Below are positions 57,304-64,000 of a stretch of 64,000 nt of DNA, piece after piece; the first letter of the stretch is position 1; the number at the start of each line of letters is the position of its first letter. The translations under genes were made by a program, and so were the position numbers. Source of the DNA: Nemania diffusa (Eukaryota; Ascomycota; Sordariomycetes; Xylariales; Xylariaceae); assembly GCA_038501195.1 (NCBI GenBank), contig JBBPUQ010000011.1, positions 1,364,001 to 1,428,000 of the forward strand. Reading direction: 5' to 3'. The notes below the pieces were generated by a model. That model was not told the origin of the DNA. It made no database searches and saw nothing but the letters and a program-made list of their open reading frames with translations.

Positions 57304-58524
57304 TCTACCTCCCCCCGCCAACCACGATTCTTATGCTCAGGCGATGATTCCATAACATGTAGGACTAGCAAGTACTGCGTAGGTGAACTCAGCACGGCTA
57401 CTAGAGTTATAAAAAGATGACCTAGCAAATGCAAAGAGGGCGTATTCAATCGGTCGACTTCCAGGCAACAGCGAAGTCAGCTGGATCCCAAGGCCGATGA
57501 TTGGCCAAGTGTACGTTAGTTTGAATAAATAAGTGTTTGTAGCATTGTCTATCGAACGATTATCATGCCATCTTATAACACATCCTTCAGCCTTGATACA
57601 GTTGCTGAAAGCCATGATCACCTCAGATCCAAAGCTAGGCTGGATTACGCTCCCCCTGCGGCCGTTTGTAGGGCGGCATATCATGGTCTGCATGCACCAA
57701 GGGGGGAGAACCAGTAAATGCCGGGGGTCAGGGGTCGAGGGGAAGGAGACCAGGGCTAGTTCAGAGATCACTCATCATAAATTGAAGCATAGAGACTCTG
57801 GGATGCATCTACTTAGGGGCTCGGCTGCTCGGCCTAATGATCTCCATATATTATTCCTGCAGGGAGTGCTAGCGATAAATATTGTCGTCCGTGGCGTGGT
57901 TGAGGGCTTGCGGTAAATGCCGCGGCAGAGAGAGTCGGGCAGAAGGCTTTCATAAACTGAACCGCGACAAGGCCGTATTTGGTTTCACTCGACGAGTTTA
58001 TAATCGAGACCAACTCATGAAGCGTACAGCAAGCTACCAAACTCTGGAACACTAGACGGCAACAAGTCAAGATGGGAGTTTTGGCGTTGCGGTGCTTGAG
58101 CGATCCTTAAATCGATGAAGTCATTCTCCTGCCCGGGCCAGGTTTTGCGCACGAGAGGCTCGTGACCTCTACCTACAAAGCCTTATGCGGCCACGGGGGG
58201 GATCTGGAACGGGCGCTGCTGCTGTGAAGCGTAGGCGTTACCTCGGAAGAAGAGTAAGCCAACGGCAAGCTGGAAATGCGTGAGATGCCTATTCTACGCA
58301 TACTGCGACTCGGTTCCAATTCTGCAATTCACGAGGCTCACCGGTTGCCGAACAGGCGCCCCAGTAGGGTCTAGAACGCAGACAGGGAATTAGGCGAGCG
58401 GGCGGCGCTTCGACTGAAGTGTTCGTGCCGTTTCTTCCCGTCAAGAGATAGATGAGATAGCCTGGGCTACAATCAGAAAGCCCCTCCGGTGGATATGTGT
58501 ATCTACATACTCCTGGATTGAGAT

Positions 58525-58553
58525 GGTGTTGGTGGTGGTGGTGATGGTGGTTC
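58525..58553. repeat. GGT trinucleotide microsatellite
   Basis: About nine near-perfect GGT/GTG units in an otherwise unremarkable intergenic stretch. Confidence 0.75.
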
Positions 58554-58670
58554 GTACAGTGACAACACAGTGTCGTCGTGTTGGGGGCCGGCATGGAATG
58601 GACCAAGGCGGCCGATCCTCGATAGCCGACAGTTGAACCAGATCGCTGGGCCTGGGAACCACACGATTGG

Positions 58671-58706
58671 GCGGCTGCTGCGGCGGCGGCAGCGGCGGCG
58701 GCGGAC
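58671..58706. repeat. CGG/CTG trinucleotide microsatellite
   Basis: CGG units with one CTG and one CAG interruption. On the minus strand this reads as a polyalanine run, which is not evidence of a gene. Confidence 0.8.
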
Positions 58707-58805
58707 GGGTGTGGGAAAAAGGCAGGCTTGATGCCGGGTATATGAATGACGAGACGTTTATTGTTTCTCACTTACCGCTATTTCAGCTGTCACGACAGGC
58801 CCCCC

Positions 58806-58834
58806 GTCATCGTCATCGTCATCGTCATCATCAC
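58806..58834. repeat. CAT/CGT trinucleotide microsatellite
   Basis: Alternating CAT CGT units, about nine trinucleotides. Confidence 0.8.
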
Positions 58835-59687
58835 ACTGCAGGCAGACTCTGGGTTACCGGTGTACGCGTACAGTAGGCACCTCATGTAGGGAGGTCGGTA
58901 TACTGCGTACTGGCTGATACGGCGGGGGAGGGGAACGGAGAACGGGGAGGGGGGAAGAGAAGAAGGGAAGGGAAGTACATCTCTATCTGCCTCGTGTCTT
59001 AGAGCGAGTGTTGCCCGACTCACATTCGCAGGTATATGCGCTCGCCACTTACTGATAGAACTGGACTCTGTATGCGTAAGTAGGTAACTGGGTAGGGTGG
59101 CACCACAGGCCGTCCACTATCACCGCAACGCGCTGCAACCAAGGCACATATATCTGCAGCGCGCCGACTATGGGCGCACGAGTAATGGTGCGCTAAACGG
59201 TCGCTCGGATGGTCCCGTCGCTCGAGGCTTGGTGTCGGCGGTGAGCGGACGATCAAGCCCAATCCTGCTGCGTTTGACCTGCGTTTTACACTAAGTCGGC
59301 CGATACTATACTCTAGTAGGTATGCGCTATACTAGAACAGGTACATAGCCTATTAGATGGGTCTCGATGTTTCCTCTTTCCTCTCCGCAGTACAGAATAG
59401 GTACGCATATGCGTACCTGGTTATTATGTAGTATGTACTAGGTAACTGGTAGCAGAGGTAGGTACGCTTGACTAGACTACCTACCTAAACTACCGTATCT
59501 ACTAAGAAGTAGGTATGCGCTGTTTATGTAGTGGTTAGGTAGGTTCCTTCGTCATCTTCTCCACAACCTGTCATACCTACCTACTATACGTCTAAGTCGG
59601 CGGTTATACTGCGTAGGTAGAGATATTCATCTTTCCCTGCCTCTTTTTCTTTCTTAGCTGAGCAACACTACCTGCACTACCTACTGC

Positions 59688-59745
59688 ATACCTACCTACC
59701 TACCTACATACACCACACCACACCACACCACACTATACTACACTA
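59688..59745. repeat. CCTA and CACAC compound repeat
   Basis: Tandem CCTA (about four units) passing into ACCAC pentanucleotides (about four units) and ACTA words. Confidence 0.8.
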
Positions 59746-62700
59746 CGCACATACGTATAGTAGGTAGGTAGGCGGTACTGTAGAATAGATAGGTACTGTA
59801 TTCTGCACACTACGCATACTTGCTTGCTCCCCTGTCCTTTCGGAGAGCCGACGGGCACAAATCTCGTGGCGGATCTTGCATAGAACAAACATATGACTGA
59901 TTGCTAACGACGACTTCGGCGGGCGCGCCTTGGTTTGATTGTTCCGCTGCATGTACAGGCCACACTACGCGTACTATATGCATGCGAAGCCATAACCTGC
60001 CTTGGCCTCGTCCACAGCCAGACAGGCAGAGAGATAAGACGGATGGACGATGACGAGCTGGAGTAAGTACTGTAGCGGCAGTACGCTAACTACGCTACAT
60101 ACAGTATCTACTGTACCACCTACCTTACTTCCAGTACAGTACTGGTATTCGGGTTGGACAGCAGCGTAGCATCGCAGCTCGAGGTCGGCGACCATATTTG
60201 AACAACGGCGCTATTGATTCGCACGAACCGGGATATACCCCGGCTCCATCGGGGGTCCCTCGACACGATCGGCAGCGCTAGGGCTCAACGATGCGCAGAC
60301 GTGCTCGGCCATGTTCAACGATGTCAGCCAACGGGATTGCGATCCGCACCACACTTGCCGTGTGCAACGGTATTCCTTGCGCGAGTCATCCCAGTCTGTC
60401 GGGACGCTACCCAAGCAAATCCCCAGCCGTCCCGGTACCTGGGCATACACAGTATCCACGCTTCGTCCTGCGCGCCCGCGAGGCGTGGCTGAGTACCGGT
60501 ACTGATGCCCACGACCCCTGCCTAGCTCCAGCCCTTGATAGACGCACCCCGATCATCCATACGCCCGAATATCCTCTATACGCACGTATGTGTAATACAT
60601 AGGTACCATACCTACACTACCTACCTACCTATTCTACAGCGTTGTCATACCTACTGCTCAGAGTATGAAGCTAAAGACGTATGTCTCATCGGGATCTATG
60701 CGTAGGTATACAGAATTGATGCTATAGACTAACTAAGACCTTACCGTACACACAAAATAAGAGCTGCGACAGAATATAAAGTCGTCTGTCTAAATGGGAC
60801 GTCTTGCTTTCTAATGAAACGAGGCTGTATGCGCCCCTCCCCCCCTCCCCTTCCCCCCCTTCTCGGTCGCTTATCCTGTAGGTATCATGTTCAATACATA
60901 CATAGTACGTGCACTACTCATCCATCTTAGTCTAGATGGCAATGTGCTGTCATGAGTCCTTGGCCTTGGCTAAGATATGACGACTGACAAGCTGGCAAGC
61001 TCGCAAGTTCGCAATCTCCTTCTTTTTAGGCAAAATATGAGCCATGCGCCATGCCGCATCTGGGGACGCTATTTTAGTCGATTTCCCGGTGTGGAAGCAT
61101 CATGTCGCCGCCGCCGTTGGAATTGGGGCACGGTTGGGTCATAACGGCGCCTAATCAGAGACAAGCTGCAAATCTTAACCACGAGCTTCGTCTTCATGGG
61201 GCTAGCCACCGCGCGCACGGTGCGCACGGTGCGCCAGTGTGGTGTGTTTTGTGTTAGGTATGTGCTATGTACTGCGTCTCGTTCCGTTCCCATCCCACGG
61301 CCTTGCGTTTCAAGTACAGTAGCAATCGTCGGGGCCAGATAGTCAGATGCTTAGGCTGTGCTATATCGTTCGTGGGGTAATACGCAATGGGTATCAGATA
61401 CGGTTACCGATGCGCTCGCTTTCAACGGCATCTCTTCCTCACCTTGCTCTCGCCCCCTCCATCCCATAGCCCCAACAAACGGTGAACCGTGGGCTAAACT
61501 TTGGAACCCTTCCCCCCCCCTTCGCCCTTCCCCGGCGGGCCTCCATGAGGTTCGGATTCCACGGAGTTGTGGCCGAGGGTCTTTGCGGGTCTGCGCCAAG
61601 CCCGTGGCAATCAGCGAAGATCGCCCGTCAAGTCAGCAGTTCAGCTGCCTACTTGAAGAAAAAGCGCCATGATCGACCTAGACCATGCCGTGTTTCGACA
61701 AGAGGTATGTCTCGGGCGGCCTGAAGCCGACGATTGGAGCATTCCTCTCCTCCGAGAGGCCCTATTTTCTGTACACTATCTACACTATCTACACTCCATG
61801 CGAGCCCCAGGCGATATCAGTCATAGTGTTGTGGCAGCTTCATTTCCCTTCCAAGCTCAACATGTGCCATCGTCAACGCTGAATGGCCACCGTGATATTT
61901 CGATGGCCTCAGCCTTTCATGCCTACCCCAGGCGACCTCGCTCACCAACCTACCCCCACGGCACTGCCCTCGCCACACACATACCTACTTACAGTACTTG
62001 TACATGCTGCGTACATCCATCTAGTGTATTCACGGAGTGGAGGGTGTCATCTCGTAAGTATGCGTAAGATGGCCACGAAAGGTAGGCGAAGGAGCAAGCG
62101 TCGCCTATTTCGGATCGCTGGTCAATCACCAACGGCTCTATTGGGCGACGCTTAGTGCAGATTCGTTGCGTCATGCGTTAATGCCTCGACGTAAGCGGTA
62201 ACACTCTCTAGATACGGAATACTTAGCATAGGTAGAGCGTAACGCCGAGTGTCCTCCTCCCGTAAGGGTCACTAGTGCTTTCTGCCATGCCGAACTTGTT
62301 GAGCTTGTCACCGTCTGTCACCGTCTATTTACATAAGTAGTATGTACGGCACTGGGAGGAGGCCCGTGGGTCAACGACGCTACGCATAGGTACCGTGCTG
62401 TAGATCCGAACCGTTTCCTCCCATCCTTGCCCATTTCATCTAGCCACGATAGTTCGTTTGCTGGATAGGACTTCTTTTTCTGAGGGGATTAAACCTTATT
62501 GCTACCTTACACATGAAAGTAGTCTACACTAGTCTAGACAACAGACTGATGATCTCCTGGTGTAGTCATACTCGACTAGAACAAAGATAGGTAAAGGAAT
62601 CACTAGATTGAACACTGGCCCAGAGTGGTGTTGTGTGTGTAACTCTACCCGTCTCCCTCCTCGGCCACTACACACGAGGACCATGTGGCATACTTCCAAT

Positions 62701-63748
62701 ATGCAACGTTGAGAGACAGGCGTGAAAAACAGAAGAAGAAGAAGAAAAAAAAGGAATGCTCTTAGAATAGGTGGTGAAACACCAAGACTCGTAGCAGCAA
62801 CACGCATATATCTGCCTACAGTAGGTGATGTGTTAATTAAGGCGAAGGGCCCGACGAGCAAGGACATCTGTAATGATCGACCGTGACGAACCCAGCTCCA
62901 TGGGATGGGACGGGCGGGAGCTCAAACAACTGCCTAACGTAAGTACGGTATCAAGGCACCCCCCGTCTTCCATGTCTTGTCCAGACCGCAGACTACATAC
63001 CTACCTAGACGCACACTACCTACGTAGCCATCTGCACGGTACCTACCGTAGGTATCGCGAGGACAGAACATTCTTGTCGCCATATTCCCTGCTGTTGATC
63101 ACTTATCAATTTCCACCTTCGGTGCTACTTGTTTGGAGGACTTCAATGTCCCCCCCCCCCAGGTTTCCTCCGTCCGGGACTGACCTACCTGCCAGATCAA
63201 CGACCCCTGAGCTGCGCAAGGATTCTCGGGGACCCATTCACGCACATCCCTACCACTCCATGGCAATATTGCACTATCTATCTAGGGGGAAAGGCTACCC
63301 TCATTAAACAAGTCGGCCTTATTCTATTTTTTTTATTGCAACTACACGCGCGCGCAGACGAACGAACTGAAGTCAAGGCCTACATCGGCGGGACTTTGAT
63401 AGGAAAGTATGACGACGGCAGGGCAGGTGGTATTTTACTATACACACGGTATGAATATAAACCCAAGAAACAGAATATATTGGCATCTCACTGCAGTTCC
63501 TACCCCCCTCCCCTACCCTCCCCCCAGGATCTGGTTGCAACGCTACGGGGATATCTGTGTAATCTACTCGAAATAAAACCCTTGCTCGCGCGCGGTCCGA
63601 TATCAAGCAAATAAATCGCCGGAAAGGCTGTGCCGCGTGGAATATGCGAGATTTCAATCTGTTCATGTATCGTGGTTACCGGCGAAACAGCCAACGCTGC
63701 CTGCGTAGATACTCGGCGGTTTTTTTTTTCTCCCCTGCAGGTATGTAC

Positions 63749-63787
63749 GTTGTATGTATGTTTGTATGTATGTGTCTATGTACGTAC
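63749..63787. repeat. GTAT microsatellite
   Basis: Imperfect GTAT/TGTA tetranucleotides immediately after a poly-T run. Confidence 0.7.
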
Positions 63788-64000
63788 ATTTTGGTATTTA
63801 TTTATTCATTTATTTCTCCGCGGCCTTGGGGATCGGTAGATAAATTACCGAAGGCGGACACGATACGACCACAATTGATTGGCCTCAGGATGCCATATGT
63901 TTGGCCTATTCTACCTGTACGTAGTAAGTACATCAGGTAGGTCAGTATGCTGCGTAGGCAGATGCTTCTATAGACCCGCCCGGCGGCCAAGGCCTACCAG

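Larger units (their letters stand above)
57304..64000. other. Long gene-free stretch at the window end
   Basis: I find no coding region that I can support over 6.7 kb. Frames of 100-160 codons (for example minus 57337-57771, plus 61358-61672, plus 63129-63614) lack recognisable composition or a consistent splice structure. The DNA is rich in TACCTA/TAGGTA words and simple repeats; a GTAAGT directly after an open frame at 62940 is the only splice-like hint. The neighbouring gene may start beyond 64000. Confidence 0.55.

Noticed and set aside
57337..57771. Minus 144-codon frame in the last gene-free region, with a second at 57834-58070
   Set aside because: No recognisable motif, no plausible splice join between the two, composition not clearly protein-like.
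58289..58771. Minus frame with a polyalanine run
   Set aside because: The run is the CGG/CTG microsatellite at 58671-58706; surrounding sequence has no supportable gene.
63129..63614. 161-codon plus frame near the window end, preceded by a frame ending in GTAAGT at 62940
   Set aside because: Splicing into it is not supported in phase, and the residues show no family blocks; recorded only as a hint.

Overview
The window is nuclear DNA of a filamentous ascomycete, most likely a Sordariomycete. Genes are compact. They are split by introns of roughly 45-180 bp with GT..AG ends and CTAAC/CTAAT-like branch sites. The proteins read as fungal orthologues (Ecm14, Sec39, GtaA, FunK1, fungal NDUFS5). 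The intergenic DNA is full of TACCTA/TAGGTA words, a habit I associate with this class. No bacterial, viral or phage gene is visible. CDS coordinates below are spans from start to stop; exon joins were reconstructed by reading splice sites and checking phase, and are given in each entry.

Layout. 1-5.7 kb: the 3' part of the NatB acetyltransferase catalytic subunit (NAA20), a convergent short-chain dehydrogenase, then a divergent secreted GtaA-type glutaminase. 7-16.3 kb: a TRA2-like RRM/glycine-rich RNA-binding protein, an 897-residue GC-rich low-complexity protein of unknown function, and Sec39 of the Dsl1 tethering complex (minus). 16.9-18.5 kb: a decayed FunK1 kinase pseudogene. 19.5-24.5 kb: the complex I CHCH subunit NDUFS5, a fungal-specific protein with a DUF7918-like N-terminal region, and a minus-strand unknown gene. 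25.4-34.8 kb: an OXNAD1-like oxidoreductase with a frameshift in a C run, AP-1 gamma-adaptin, a MAPEG/MGST3-like membrane protein and the pseudo-carboxypeptidase Ecm14. 36.9-44.1 kb: a Sec7-PH Arf exchange factor and SRP72. 50.3-57.3 kb: a Cys-rich coiled-coil fungal protein, an NCBP3-like cap-binding protein and a five-exon disordered/coiled-coil protein. 44.1-50.3 kb and 57.3-64 kb are long stretches with no gene I can support, rich in microsatellites and TACCTA words.

The genes do not form a biosynthetic cluster or defence island. They are mostly housekeeping: vesicle traffic (Sec39, AP-1 gamma, Sec7-PH), protein targeting (SRP72), RNA handling (TRA2-like, NCBP3-like), respiration (NDUFS5) and N-terminal acetylation (NAA20). 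I did not find a convincing undescribed system. The best leads are the uncharacterised lineage-specific proteins (10.1, 21.3, 50.3 and 55.3 kb), the broken kinase, the frameshifted reductase, and the two repeat-rich gene-free stretches.
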